Counted from the stretch's first letter, positions 45,380 through 56,600 are shown. The stretch: DNA of 64,000 nt from Xanthostigma xanthostigma (GCA_963575645.1 OY754464.1:5890001-5954000); one strand, 5' to 3'. Translations and numbers: made by a program. The notes: generated by a model not told the origin, from the letters alone.

Positions 45380-46830
45380 ACAATCTATATTCAAAATGAG
45401 GTTGGGAACATTATTATATTATTTTATCCCTGAAATTTACATATTTCTAAGAGCAATAAATACAATCTGCGTACACTATCACTGTATGACATATCGGGCA
45501 CGTCTGGTACATCAGGCAATCGAACCCATATCGTTAAACAAACCCAGCCCACTGATCTCTAATTACAGGGATTGTGGATACTCGACTATACAACTCCTGA
45601 ATTCTCTTATGCTGAACTGCAGACGGCGTTGTTAAAAAAATGAAGTTGACAATCACCTTAGATTGTGATCATATGGTTACAGTTTTTATACAAGCAACAG
45701 CAGAATGTCGCTGCCAAACTCTCTGTCATGTAGAACATTAGATTGTACTCACAGAAAAACAAATGATTGCGTTTCAAACTAAATTTTGATCCATATATGC
45801 GTGGAAAAATGTTGTCTCGAAGTAGATATTTTTCATTATGTCAAAAAAAGCGATCAATAATATTAAATTAATGATTCGATTAAACGTAAATCGATCTTTT
45901 AATGCTCAATTTGACCGAGAATCGGTTCTATTGGGCGTTCAATTCGAATTGATTTTGATACGAAACAACTATTGGCGCGTTTGGCAGCAAAACCGTGCCG
46001 TGACGGAAACGGGATCACGCTCTCTTATGTCCCCTCTACGCCACCGCTCTCGACTTACCTTGTGTGTTCGCGCGCATATAGGTATACTGTACACTCGTTT
46101 CTTCTCCGTGTGAGCTGTCACAACTCACACAGAGACGCTGCGTATACTGCGTGTGCGACTATAGATGCCTGACACGTTCACCGCTTGTATATTAGTTACA
46201 GGGTCAAATTTAGTTACTTAAAATTTCGCTTTAATGCATGTTTCACATCTGCCAGGCTTCCCACGACGGCCACTAATTTTTTTTTAGATTCGTCTGCTTT
46301 TAAAGTCAACCATCAAATTGTGTTCACACAATGTGATCGCCATACGTAATCCACGTGCTAGAGATCAGTGAAACACCCAAATGGGGCAAAGCAGACCTCT
46401 TTAGGCAATGACATTGATTATGTAATGGTATTGCCTCAAGACCTTTGCTCTGCCCCGTTCTACCGTGTAACCGTCGGCTGCATTTCAATCAGATTGAAAA
46501 TGAAAAATGTATATACGCAGATAGCACGCACACTTGAAATCTTGTATTAACTACATTTCTACTGTATCAAATAAATATTCATTAACATTTTTTAGAGCTA
46601 TAATTTTAAACATTATTGAAGATTTATTGGTGTGAAACATCTATATTAAAATGTGACGGCAAACGGCATGATGCTCTCCCCCTCTCCGCCAGCGCTTTCG
46701 ACTCGTAATTTAGTAACTAGAATTTCACATGCATGTTTCATATCTGCCAAGCGTCCCACGACGGCTAATCTGGAATTATCTGTATTTAGCCGTATTCTAC
46801 TATTTGTGTTCTAATTAATGTTCTTATGGT
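45380..46830. other. No gene; low-copy repeated text
   Basis: Phrases such as CATGTTTCACATCTGCCAGG and GTCCCACGACGGC at 46240-46275 recur at 46735-46762. GCGCGTTTGGCAGCAAAACC near 45975 resembles 54800-54830 and 57015-57050. No ends or coding motif found. Confidence 0.4.
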
Positions 46831-46833
46831 CTA

Positions 46834-47551
46834 AGAGCTGGCTACGGAGGGGTAGGGGTCACTCGGTGCAAAGCTGAAAATTTGCAGAATAATAGGAGAT
46901 AGTACAAGTAAGCAGGGAAAAAATTGCCAGAAGGCTAGGCGGAAGATAAAGAGCCGCCAGAAGGCGCTAATGTTGCGAAAAATCAGTGCACTTCTGGCAA
47001 TTTCTATACTTATTCTGTAATTCAAAACTAGATTATATTATATTATATATAGGTATTATACATTATATAGTTATAGGGGCATACTGAAAATTCAAACATG
47101 ATATAATAATTACATTCGACAAATATTCAAAATTATTATGTAATGTCATTTTGATAGAAATAAAATTAAATAAATTAATAAAATTAAGTTGTTATAACAA
47201 CTTAGGTAATTTTATTAATGAAAATATATGACGATTAATTTTATTTCTATCGAAATGACATTAATAATTTTGAATATTTGTCGAATGTAATTATTATATC
47301 ATGTTTGAATTTTCAATATGCCCTTATAACTATGTAATGTATAATATACCTAATCTAGTTTTGAATTACAGAATAAGTATAGAAATTGCCAGAAGTGCAC
47401 TGATTTTTCGCAACATTAGCGCCTTCTGGCAGCTCTTTATCTTCCGCCTAGCCTTCTGGCAATTTTTTCCCTACTTACTTGTACTATCTCCTATTATTCT
47501 GCAAATTTTCAGCTTTGCACCGAGTCACCCATTTTCTCCGTAGCCAGCTCT
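46834..47551. repeat. 718-bp near-complete palindrome
   Basis: AGAGCTGGCTACGGAG ... CTCCGTAGCCAGCTCT. Arms of about 350 bp meet at AAGTTGTTATAACAACTT (47186-47203) with almost no loop. Mirror-image frames (46831-47025 minus, 47301-47543 plus) give the same peptide only because of the palindrome. No target duplication seen. Confidence 0.85.
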
Positions 47552-47695
47552 CCATCTTTTACGTAACCACAGTGATTATAAAATTTATAAGCACTGTTTG
47601 TAATCATTAATGTTTAACATGCTAGTTGGGTAGTCACTTTGCTTAACAGAATAAAAAACAAACAAAAGTGGTTATTTTGCTAAACACTTGGTATT

Positions 47696-47812
47696 GGCCA
47701 TTCAAGTATAACGTAAGCACCAAAGGGAGGAGGGGGTTTTGCTTACTTTTGCTGACAAGAGGGAGGGGGGTAAAAATTACTAAAATTCTGCTTACGTAAT
47801 ACTTGAATGGCC
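47696..47812. mobile_element. Small MITE, GGCCATTCAAGTAT ends
   Basis: GGCCATTCAAGTATAACGTA and complement TACGTAATACTTGAATGGCC at the ends; 117 bp with a G-rich middle. Confidence 0.7.
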
Positions 47813-47814
47813 CC

Positions 47815-48820
47815 TAGTAGAATAGGATCTGATTGTTTCGATTTTTTTGTTGGGGATGTTTTTGTCTAGAATTATATTATTTCTGGTATACAATTTTTTT
47901 TTGGTAATGCCTATAGGAGATGTTGTTGAAACTTTCTTCCCGGAATAATAATACGAAGATTTTATGACCGGTAACTTTTGATTTAGATGAAAAACAGATT
48001 TTTTATCAATTTTTAGCATGTTTTTAAAAAAACTCCAAAGATTTCGAATATTTCATTTTTACGTGGTTTTAAAAATATTTATTATCTCTAGGAGAGGCAT
48101 TTTTTCATAAAAAATATAGGTAATCATATAATTGGACGTAATGTGCTTTCCGCCATTTAAAACTTTTCGTCTTACAGGTTACAACAAACTGAAATGAAAT
48201 TTATATAATCAATTTTGAAAAAAAAACGAAAATATGACAGAATGTTTTGGCATATTTGACTATGCATAAAAACATTTTTTTTTGTTAATAAAAAGCTATT
48301 TCTGGAAATCGCTTACTTATGTGCGATCATGCAGTTAGGTGATTGCCTAGTTTATTCGTATCAGTGTTGCCAGATGTGTAAAAAATTCCTAGATTTTAAC
48401 TTTCTTATATTCTTTTACAATGATAATCCTCAAACAATCGATTTGTTTGGTGTCGGACTCCAGTTTAAAAAATGTTTACACTTTTGACACTATTGTGTTT
48501 GTTATACAAAAGTGTAACCACGAGTTATATACCTAACACCTTTCAACTCGTACCAATCGGTGTGTGTAAGTTGACTGGCAATAATAAACACACAGACGCT
48601 GATTAACTCAGTTGTTGAGCGTTTACAATCTATATGTATCTAAAGATGTTACACTTTAAAAGTTCCTAATATGGCATCACTGGTTCGGATTCCATATTGC
48701 CAGATCCGCGACTTGTAGGCGGCCAGGCGTTTGCCTGCCAATGCGTGTTTTGACCGATGATCGGTGTCGGATTCGGATGAGCTGTGACAGCTGTGCCCGT
48801 TAACAGAAGCCGCTAAAGGC
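47815..48820. other. No gene seen
   Basis: 1 kb AT-rich stretch without bounded repeats. Confidence 0.4.
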
Positions 48821-48824
48821 CGTT

Positions 48825-49200
48825 GCACACGAGGCTAGTTTTGCCGCTGAAATCATTGCTGCGAAGATGGAAATGCGGGATTGCGTGCGTGCTCACAAGA
48901 TAGATTATAAATAAGAACCGGGGTTTTTTCGCGCTTGTTTATCTGCTTGTTTTCTACAAGAACCAGTCAGGAAACATTATACATATTGTGTGTTCTATTC
49001 AGAGACAATAAACGTTCTTTTTTGTTAACATTCGAAATGTCACTGTGCGCGCATCTATAGCCAGTTTCAATGCACCCATCGTTTGAAATGAAAACATAAA
49101 AAGCATCACGAAACCCAGCGCCCCAGCACGCTTAAAACCTAGAAGCCAAATCTAGTAAGGAACCTGGCGGAAATACCAACCTCGTGTACAGCTGCCTTTA
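48825..49200. mobile_element. CACACGAG inverted-end element, copy 2
   Basis: AAAGGCCGTTGCACACGAGG at 48825 and CCTCGTGTACAGCTGCCTTT at the right end. Shares interior with 16740-17125. Confidence 0.65.
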
Positions 49201-49204
49201 TTCC

Positions 49205-49700
49205 TAGTCTCAACCGTTGTCTTTGTGCTATTGCGTGAAGTTAGCCATTAACAAAGTAATCTTATATGGTGGCTTTATGCTGACTGTTTGAAAACAATAG
49301 CTCTCTATAAGTTGTTATTGTTATGGAAATAATATCACTATTATGTTAAGATATATGTAAATGCCATTAAAACTGACTCTTCACATCTTTAACGTCGACT
49401 TTATAATATATTTCTCCTTTTGTTAATTATCTTTAGTACATAGTATTGTACACTATGTGCTAGGTAATATCTGGAACAAGAGAATTAGTATGCATGTAAA
49501 TCTATAGCATTGGAAAAATATTGATAATATCCTTAAACAATTAAACATATTGTGATGTTTAATAGATAGTCAAGAAATTCGGGTGAAATCGGATCGCGTC
49601 GCTAGTGTAAAGTTTTTTGTGAACTTATACATATGGCGTTTTGGAATCGAGACTGCCCCGGCACAGGGCAGGCCGAATGAGTAACTATCGGAAAAAACTG
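49205..49700. other. Helitron-like 3' end in unassigned DNA
   Basis: GGGTGAAATCGGATCGCGTC-GCTAG ends at 49605 followed by T. No other part of that element was found. TAGTACATAGT/ACTATGTGCTA forms a small hairpin near 49435. Confidence 0.4.
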
Positions 49701-49717
49701 TAACTGAAATACATTAG

Positions 49718-49991
49718 CATTATTTTTTTCATTGTTTGGAATTTTCCTATTTGTTGGCACATTGTTACAAATTTTTTCAATTGTTATGTCGATTTGAGAA
49801 AAAAAAACAAATTACGTTAATAAAATCCTAAAGTAAGATTTACATTATTTTTTTCATTGTTTGGAATTTTTCTATTTATTGGCACATTGTTACAAATTTT
49901 TTCAATTGTCGATTTGAGAAAAAAAAAACAAATTACGTTAATAAAATCCTAAAGTAAGATTTACATTATTTTTTTCTTTGTTTGGAATTCT
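49718..49991. repeat. Tandem repeat, about 121-125 bp, 2.2 units
   Basis: CATTATTTTTTTCATTGTTT starts units at 49718 and 49843, with a third partial at 49964 (mutated CTTTG). Units differ mainly by a 4-bp indel (TTAT). Confidence 0.85.
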
Positions 49992-50164
49992 CGTTATCAG
50001 AAATCATCTTTAGTTCCGGAACGCGTTTCTGTCCAAAAAGGAAGTACCGGAACGACGTTCCGGAGCGTTCCGGCTCGACAACACCACTGGATTGGTTGAT
50101 GTACTTGCATTTAATCTGAATAAAATATCTCTGTTTCAAAAACGTTGTCATTTTCTATGACGTT

Positions 50165-50262
50165 AACATAGGCGTACCCAGCTTTTGGCCCAGGAGGGGG
50201 CAAATTAGAAATTTCTTAAGCCGGGTCCCCCGTGCTTGTTTTGCCCTCCTGGATACGCCAGT
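50165..50262. mobile_element. Small MITE, AGGCGTACCCAG ends
   Basis: TAGGCGTACCCAGCTTTTG and, inverted, CTGGATACGCCAGTG. About 98 bp, no coding. Confidence 0.5.
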
Positions 50263-50374
50263 GCTTACGGCGTAAAAAAAGACAGAAGTATATGTTTGCA
50301 CCCTAATAGTTCGATTGCGATTTTATTTCTATGCTCAGTACCTATAGAATAAAAGTATATGAATATAAATTATA

Positions 50375-51168
50375 CTAGTGTGACCTGTGCGAATTATTCG
50401 CACTAAATAAGTATAATAATTATCAATAAATAAAATTATCGACCAATTTTTCAGACAATATATTAACAATATAAAATTAATACATTAACGTTTCGATCCG
50501 GATCGAAACGTTAATGTATTAATTTTATATTGTTAATATATTGTCTGAAAAATTGGTCGATAATTTTATTTATTGAAGAGTTCTAATCAGACGTTAATCA
50601 AAGATTTGAATAATAATTATCACTTTACAAAATTATATTTTAAATATGATTGCAGGTATTCAGTTCGTTTCTAATTTTGCACACTGCTTATAACGTTCTT
50701 CTTTTTGTTGTATTACAATATGAAGCTCAGATGACAGATCGAAGAAATATTTTACTAAAATTGTCATATAGAGGCGCAAGTAGCAAAAGCGTTGAGCTAA
50801 GCCGTCAGATGGCATCATGCAGCATTGCTGTGACGTTGTTCAGCGTTGCTCGCTGTTTCAAAATTACAGCCGTCAGATGGCAGTATGCAGTATTGCGTCT
50901 GTTGTATTACAATATGAAGGCCAGATGACAGATCGAAGTGTTGACGTTGTTTCAAAATTAAAACCATCAGATGTCAGACGTTGTAAAGCGTTGCTGTATT
51001 TTAATTAATTTACAAAAACAAAAGCAATAATAAATTTTTTAGTTGTCGATGTCAGTAGAGCAAGCAAAATTATCTGTAAAATGATATATAATTTATGTGG
51101 AGAAATTGTGAGGTTTTTTCTAAAAAGTGAGGCAAACATCTTTAACCTTAGCGTATTAATATATGTGA
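50375..51168 (-). mobile_element. Helitron with GTGCGAA hairpin, copy 2, interrupted
   Basis: Minus strand candidate start A|TCACATATATTAATACGC (51168) to the hairpin (50387-50403), 8 nt, CTAG (50375) and T. It aligns with 15072-15574. Insertion P4 splits it near the 3' end. The middle has an extra GCCGTCAGATGGCAGTATGC unit not in copy 1. Confidence 0.75.
50425..50609 (+). mobile_element. Penelope-like snapback, copy P4, perfect palindrome
   Basis: 50423-50576 is a perfect 154-bp palindrome with GATCCGGATC at its centre. The shared tail follows (50575-50608). ATAATAATTATC flanks at 50413-50424 and 50610-50621, a perfect 12-bp duplication; the uninterrupted site survives at 15525-15550. The ribozyme-like core is reduced to CGTTTCGATC fused head to head. 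Confidence 0.85.
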
Positions 51169-51169
51169 T

Positions 51170-51705
51170 GATGGTTGAAATCAACAGTGGCAAATCCGTC
51201 GACTTTTAAATTCTCAGTATACACAAATAAGGATTCGCCGCCCCTGACTGCGCAGTATCCTCTTTGCTCGCTTGGCTATTTAGTAAAAACATATCCACGC
51301 ATAAATGCTTCGCTTATATTATATGTACATTACGTGTTACGCGCCGAATATTACACTTTGATGTGTTTATTTTTAGAAATGTGAAATCACATCAATGCGC
51401 TTATTTTTAGTTTAAAGTTTTTATAAATAATTTACTACGCTACAGAAAAATTAAATATTAAAAAAAACTACGCAGTTTCAAAACCCTCCTAGATTATAAC
51501 CGCGTTTTATTATCAGACTAGTATTTACCTGTGGCTTTGCTCACGGGATTGTTAATTATCCATACTAGTGGTAGAAGAATAATTCTATCACACTTCTGAT
51601 AATTGATACAGAAACAATTAATCCCACTTCAGATAATTGTTAAAGAATAATTATAGCCCACTTCTGAATAATTGATATATGTATATTTATCACTAATTTA
51701 TTCCT
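51170..51705. other. No gene seen
   Basis: 51590-51690 has a degenerate tandem of CACTTCTGATAATTGATA-like units. Confidence 0.4.
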
Positions 51706-51707
51706 CT

Positions 51708-52071
51708 TGTCAGGATGGAAATAAATTTAAATAAACAATCTCGACTTTGTACAACTTTATTTACAATATTTACAGTTTCACTTAACTCTCAGCTTACATT
51801 TCCAACTCCAATCTTCAACTTCAACCTCAACCATCAACTTACTTCAACCAACTATCTCCCACATCACTTACTTACTTACTGACTATCAATATCTTAAAAA
51901 ATCATCTTCACTCATTCAATCCTTTCTCACACACACCCACGATAACCAATCACATTCAAAAACCCTTCAACTGTCATTCTCTCTCAACCAATCATACCAA
52001 AACACATTGCAATTGTCACTCATTCATACATAATTCTTAGAACCCTTTTTTAATTGATTTAGCGTGACAAA
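51708..52071 (-). mobile_element. Candidate solo LTR, G-poor plus strand
   Basis: On the minus strand it starts TGTCACGC and ends CCTGACA, short inverted TGTCA/TGACA ends, with AATAAAG and GTACAAAGTCGAG near the 3' side as in many LTRs. About 250 bp of the plus strand contains only a handful of G. Flanks do not show a target duplication, so the call is tentative. Confidence 0.35.
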
Positions 52072-52229
52072 TTTAAAGCAGTTAATCACTTTTAAGGGTT
52101 AAACTGTCAATCTCAAGTTCTTGAATTTTGTCAACATGTGGCCGATTCTATTTTTGTTCATCTTTCTAAATTCTACAAAATAACTACAGTCATAAAGCAA
52201 TAAAGTAATACATTTTTTTAAAAATTATA

Positions 52230-52436
52230 ACACTAGTAATTTATATAAATGAGAAAGTAACTTTGTCTGTTTGTTACTTTTTCACGCCTAAACCGCTGAA
52301 CAGATTTAGATAAAATTTGGCAAGGAGATAGATTGCATCCTGAGGACGGTCATAGACTACCTTTTGTCTAAAAAAAACCCTGAAAGGGGTGAAATAGGGG
52401 ATGAAAGTTTGTATGGGGAACCCATAATTTCTCAAG
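52230..52436 (+). mobile_element. Dispersed element fragment
   Basis: GAGAAAGTAACTTTGTCTGT, then ACGCCTAAACCGCTGAACAG and AAATTTGGCAAGGAGATAGA, a widespread lepidopteran-type transposon start; reverse scrap at 36600-36770. Terminated by the next element. Confidence 0.5.
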
Positions 52437-52790
52437 TTAAGTCCGCTGCACACGAGGCTGGATTTGCCGCTAGGTTCCTTGCTAGATTTCACTACTATTT
52501 TTCTAGCGCTGGTTTTCTTAATTGCTACTATGTGCTCGCTTCACACGAGACGTCTTTACAAGCTTGCTCTGCATGTAGATACGGTGCGCGCGCAGTGATA
52601 GAACGGTAACAAGAGTGCTTGTTTGAATGCGGGCGTTTGTTCAAATCGCCCACGTGACAGGACACTGCTTCCTGATTGGCTCTTGCTCATACCTAGTAAG
52701 AAAAATAGTACCTGTTTTAATTTAAAAACCTATCTTGTGAGCTAGCAGGCAAGCCCGCAGTGACGTAATTTCCAGCTGCACGTGAATACT
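52437..52790. mobile_element. CACACGAG inverted-end element, copy 3
   Basis: Starts TTAAGTCCGCTGCACACGAG, shares CTTCCTGATTGGCTCTTGCT-style interior with 16740-17125 (reversed). Right end not intact. Confidence 0.5.
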
Positions 52791-52794
52791 CTAA

Positions 52795-53160
52795 CCGGTG
52801 ATCACTGGTCGCTGCTAAAAATCACCGCTACTTGAAAGTAGCTGTTACCAGAGTACCGGTTACCTGAAAGTAACCAATTGACTCATCTCTAATTTTGTTA
52901 CAGCTGTTGACTGACAGAAAAGGCGATTTGTTAAATGCAGTTTACATTGACGTGGTTATTTCAGTGAACTGAATGAAGTAACACACACAAATTACACATA
53001 TGTAATAAATATTACAGGTGATTTTTGAATCAAAACTATTAAAAATAGATGAAATGCATATCTACACACATAAACACTTGCCAATATTTCGTGTTAAAAG
53101 AGAAAATTATTTAGAGTAACTTTCAGCTGCTATAAAATGTAAAGCCTGTTTTCAACTGTA
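52795..53160. other. No gene seen
   Basis: No bounded repeat or coding remnant recognised. Confidence 0.4.
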
Positions 53161-53161
53161 A

Positions 53162-53374
53162 CTAGCGACCCGGTCCGGCTTCGCCCGAATTTGTAGATTG
53201 CCACCGTTTTTCTGTCGACTTAGTAGTAAAATTGGTCTCCACGAAAGCGTTTTTATTTTAATGCTATAGTATATTGCCTATGTCAATCCTGATGAATGAT
53301 GATCTATTCTAAATATTTGTGGAAAAAATTTTGAAATCGGATGAGTAGTTTAATAATAATAATATTAGTATAGA
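53162..53374 (-). mobile_element. Helitron, 213-bp family, complete
   Basis: Minus strand A|TCTATACTAATATTATT to CGGGCGAAGCCGGACCGGGT-CGCTAG|T. Best copy of this family here. Confidence 0.8.
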
Positions 53375-53424
53375 TTTGAAATCGAAATTTTGAGTTTTTT
53401 TTTTTTTTTTTTTTTGTTTTATAT

Positions 53425-53640
53425 TTTGCGTTCTCCCTGTTGGGACGATAATGTGTTCCATAGAATGTTCCAGACCACGACAACAATAACAATGGAAAGC
53501 AGGTAAAAAACCGACCTTCTTAGAATTACCTGGAGAAGGCAATGCACGTAAAGAAAGGTTGAGATGCTTCTAGAACATTGGACAAGCGGGGGACGAAGCT
53601 ATAAAATGCGAGCGGAGTGGACTAGAACAGTTTTGTTACA
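53425..53640 (+). mobile_element. Solo LTR, copy D, internally deleted
   Basis: Starts TTTGCGTTCTCC (first base or two lost) and ends GTTTTGTTACA, with ATAT on both sides (53421-53424, 53641-53644). The upstream promoter part is present, with GAATGTTCCAGA (53463-53474), TTCTAGAACATTG (53568-53580) and TATAAAA (53600-53606). About 350 bp between the TATA region and the last 20 bp is deleted. Confidence 0.8.
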
Positions 53641-53644
53641 ATAT

Positions 53645-54070
53645 GAACCTAAGAAACGATTACGAATTTATGCCTGTATTTAAAACCCATTTCTTAAAAT
53701 CATGAGAAATATTCCCCATTCACTGTATATATTAATGAAATATTTATAAAGTTTGTACTGTGTACACAAAAACAACTCCCATAAAAATACTTCAAAATAC
53801 ATTTTTGTTTATTCGTTATTCGAATAATATAAACAGAATATCAAGAAAGCAGGAATATTTAAGAGTAATTTATGCAATATCAAGTTGTATTTGATCCAGA
53901 CTACATCGTGCGTGTATATCCGGCGTGCTTACAGCTGTCGCGAGCTGAACATTCTGTCAACTGCAACAAGCGCTGAAGTTCGTAGTCATCGGGATCTCGG
54001 GCTAAATGTGCTGTGAAACGCGACCATGACCCAAACACTCGTCCAGTGTTGCCAACACTGCGGCTGTATT
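53645..54070. other. No gene seen
   Basis: No bounded repeat or coding remnant recognised. Confidence 0.4.
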
Positions 54071-54075
54071 AAATA

Positions 54076-54311
54076 CTAGCGAACCGGTCCGGTTTGTTAT
54101 AGATTGCTACGGTTTTTTCGTCGACTTACGTTGCAAGATTGGTTTCACGAAAAGCGCTTTTATTTTAACGCGATAATATTATGTCCATCCTGAACGTCCA
54201 TTCTAAATATTGGTGAAAACTTTTTTGAAATCGAATGGGTAGTTTTGGAGATTATCTCGTACATCCAAACTTACAAAATTTACCTCTTTATAATATTAGT
54301 AGGTATATAGA
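54076..54311 (-). mobile_element. Helitron, 213-bp family
   Basis: Minus strand TCTATATACCTACTAATATT to CCGGACCGGTTCGCTAG|T. The hairpin GGGCGAAGCC is lost, and the base before the start is G instead of A. Confidence 0.7.
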
Positions 54312-54384
54312 CTAGCTTTTAATAGCTGTAGGCATGTAAAGTGTCCCATATTGCACTAGTGCTGTAATGAAAATCAAGACTAAA

Positions 54385-54675
54385 ATTTACAATTTACAAA
54401 ATTTCCCAGTTTTTAAAGAGCCACTAAACATTTTCGTTTCAGTATTATAGTATTTGCTAATAATATAGGCATAATATTATATATATCCGAGGACGACACG
54501 TCGCGACGGGGGCGGTGTGGGTGAGACGGGAGTGGAAATGGCTGAAAGATAGACATGGTGTTCAATCATGGATCGATTGGACGATTTTTAAGGGTTTATA
54601 TAATAAAATAATTATTTTTTGCGTATGGAACTGGAGAACCGCAACTTTAAAAGAGCCGCAGGTTGCCGACCCCTG
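54385..54675. mobile_element. hAT MITE, copy 2, one end lost
   Basis: Right end GGTTGCCGACCCCTG, then the reverse of 20929-21255 through GTGGAAATGGCTGAAAGATA and CCCAGTTTTTAAAGAGCCAC. The left CAGGGGT end is missing. Confidence 0.7.
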
Positions 54676-54679
54676 CACT

Positions 54680-55560
54680 ATCCAGGTCCCGAATAAAAGT
54701 TCGTGTGACACATTGCGGAAGCTATTAAAATTTACTTATATGCACAAAAAACAAAACAACAAAGTTATTATTTTTTGTTATTGATGTGAATCATCTAATG
54801 GCGCGTTCGGTTGGAAGTAAAACCGTGCAATTGGCGCGACACTTTTATGGGACGACATTTTATATGAGGAAGTTACGTTTGTGTGCGTTGGATTAAACAT
54901 GGCTTCAGTTGAAGGCGACATCTAGATAACAGGGCGAAATTTAGATACCAGTATTTCGGTAGAAGATAGCCCGTGACCCTTGCTTTATGTATGCATTGGA
55001 TTATAACTTGGCTTTTGTTAAAGGCGACAACTGGATGACCGTTAATAATTTAGTTACAGGGCGATATTTAGTTACAAGAATTTTGTGAATTGACGAAATT
55101 TAGTTACCTCTACTGGAATTTCGCATAAATTTGTTTACGCACGCGATTGAGCACCAAAAGTAGCGGAGCCTTCGGCTCTACATTATTATAATTTTGTTCA
55201 CGGGACTGCGCCCCGTTCGACAGCGATAAATAAATAATCACCAAATGACGAAAGTTCGTTTTGAATTTAATCAATGAATAATTGACTCTTTTATATAAAA
55301 AGCGAGCTTTGTCTTTCGTATTAATTAACAAAGCTACATTTAGACACCACTTAGAGATTGTAAATATTTAATGACTGTGTTTTAAGAATGAATTACACTC
55401 GACGTACGTACGTAAGTAAAGATTTACAGCTGAAATGTAGAATGAGAAATTGTCTGTGCCAGTGTTTCCCAAAATAAGTTCTTTGAAACCTTTGAGTTCA
55501 CGGAAAAAATCAGGTGTTCCAACTTCAGCGAGATAGGACGAATAAATCGTTAGTTTGATA
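54680..55560. other. No gene; low-copy repeated text
   Basis: 54790-54830 resembles 57010-57060; phrases such as AATTTAGTTAC recur three times. No coding motif. Confidence 0.4.
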
Positions 55561-55567
55561 AAAAATT

Positions 55568-55776
55568 GGTTGTCTGTAAAGTCGGTTTACGGACGATAAT
55601 TTTACGTGATAACGTATTCCGTAATACATAACCTAAATTTTAGTAGCTGTCAAACTTGGGCCGAAGCATACTGCGCTCTCGCTTGCACGCACAGGGTCAG
55701 GCGGAACGTTAGGAACGTTACACTTTTTCGTGCGTGCAGCTGCTGTTTCATCAATTTATAAGACGTTATCACGTCA
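55568..55776 (+). repeat. 210-bp module, copy 2
   Basis: GGTTGTCTGTAAAGTCGG to GACGTTATCACGTCA, complement of the 19198 copy; near full length, with an 8-bp internal repeat of AACGTTAGG. Confidence 0.75.
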
Positions 55777-55779
55777 AAA

Positions 55780-56330
55780 ATAAAAAATTAAATCGTTACC
55801 TACTTAGTTTGTAACTGTACAGTTTTAAAAATTCTCTTGTCACAATTTTGGAAGCGCTTATCTCCGAAAGCACAGAACCGATTTTAATGAAATTTTGTAA
55901 ATGTGTCCTGTTTGGTGCAACTTACGCTATAGGAAGTTTTTATAATGTTTGGTGGAAAATTACGGTGTTTTGTGAAAAAAAAAACTGTTTTAGTAACATA
56001 TAACGACATCTCATAGAATTTACTCAAAGCTATTAGTTCATCAAATTTTACTTGAGGGGGTGAGGATATTTTACCTCGTGTACTCGGTGATCTGTAGCTT
56101 GAACAAAAAAAAAGTTTAGGACAAAAGATATTTTTGTTTGCCCGAAGAACTCGACCCAATAAAAAAATTGGAGTTGCCACTTAAAATTTCGGAGTTACCC
56201 CCTTGGGAGGAATTTTTGTGACCGAAAAATACATTACGAGTTGAGCAACTTTCATTAGCAACATTTTTCAAGAAAACTTAATCTATGAGATATTCAGCCG
56301 TTCCGGGACTTTTGAAACACTCTCTATAAG
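55780..56330. other. No gene seen
   Basis: No bounded repeat or coding remnant recognised. Confidence 0.4.
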
Positions 56331-56336
56331 AAAGCG

Positions 56337-56600
56337 TGTAACCTTCATGCGCAGTTGAAGTAAAACATGCAAACAATACATATTTTGTTACGTTTACACT
56401 GTTTTTAAATGTTATTCAGATAAATAAACAAGAAAAAAATGATGACAACTTAAAATTCGATTTAGAAATCTTTAAAAATCTATAACCCTTTCGCGCCTAA
56501 AGAAGTGTTGCTCCAAAAACTGTAAACCTAAAATATATGTATTGTTGGCATGTTTTACTTCAACCGCGTGTAAAAGTTACACGCACACTTTTATGAATGA
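56337..56600. repeat. Foldback, GCAGTTGAAGTAAAACATGC arms
   Basis: CGTGTAACCTTCATGCGCAG ... AACAATACATAT is inverted as ATATGTATTGTTGGCATGTT ... GTTACACG. A single arm recurs at 59358-59412. Confidence 0.65.

Noticed and set aside
46831-47543. Two frames encoding the same peptide as a gene duplication
   Set aside because: They are mirror readings of the 718-bp palindrome.
15233-50928. Similar 87- and 92-codon frames (15233-15496 minus, 50650-50928 plus) as a conserved protein
   Set aside because: They lie in two copies of one Helitron; shared DNA explains the likeness and the frames have no known domain.
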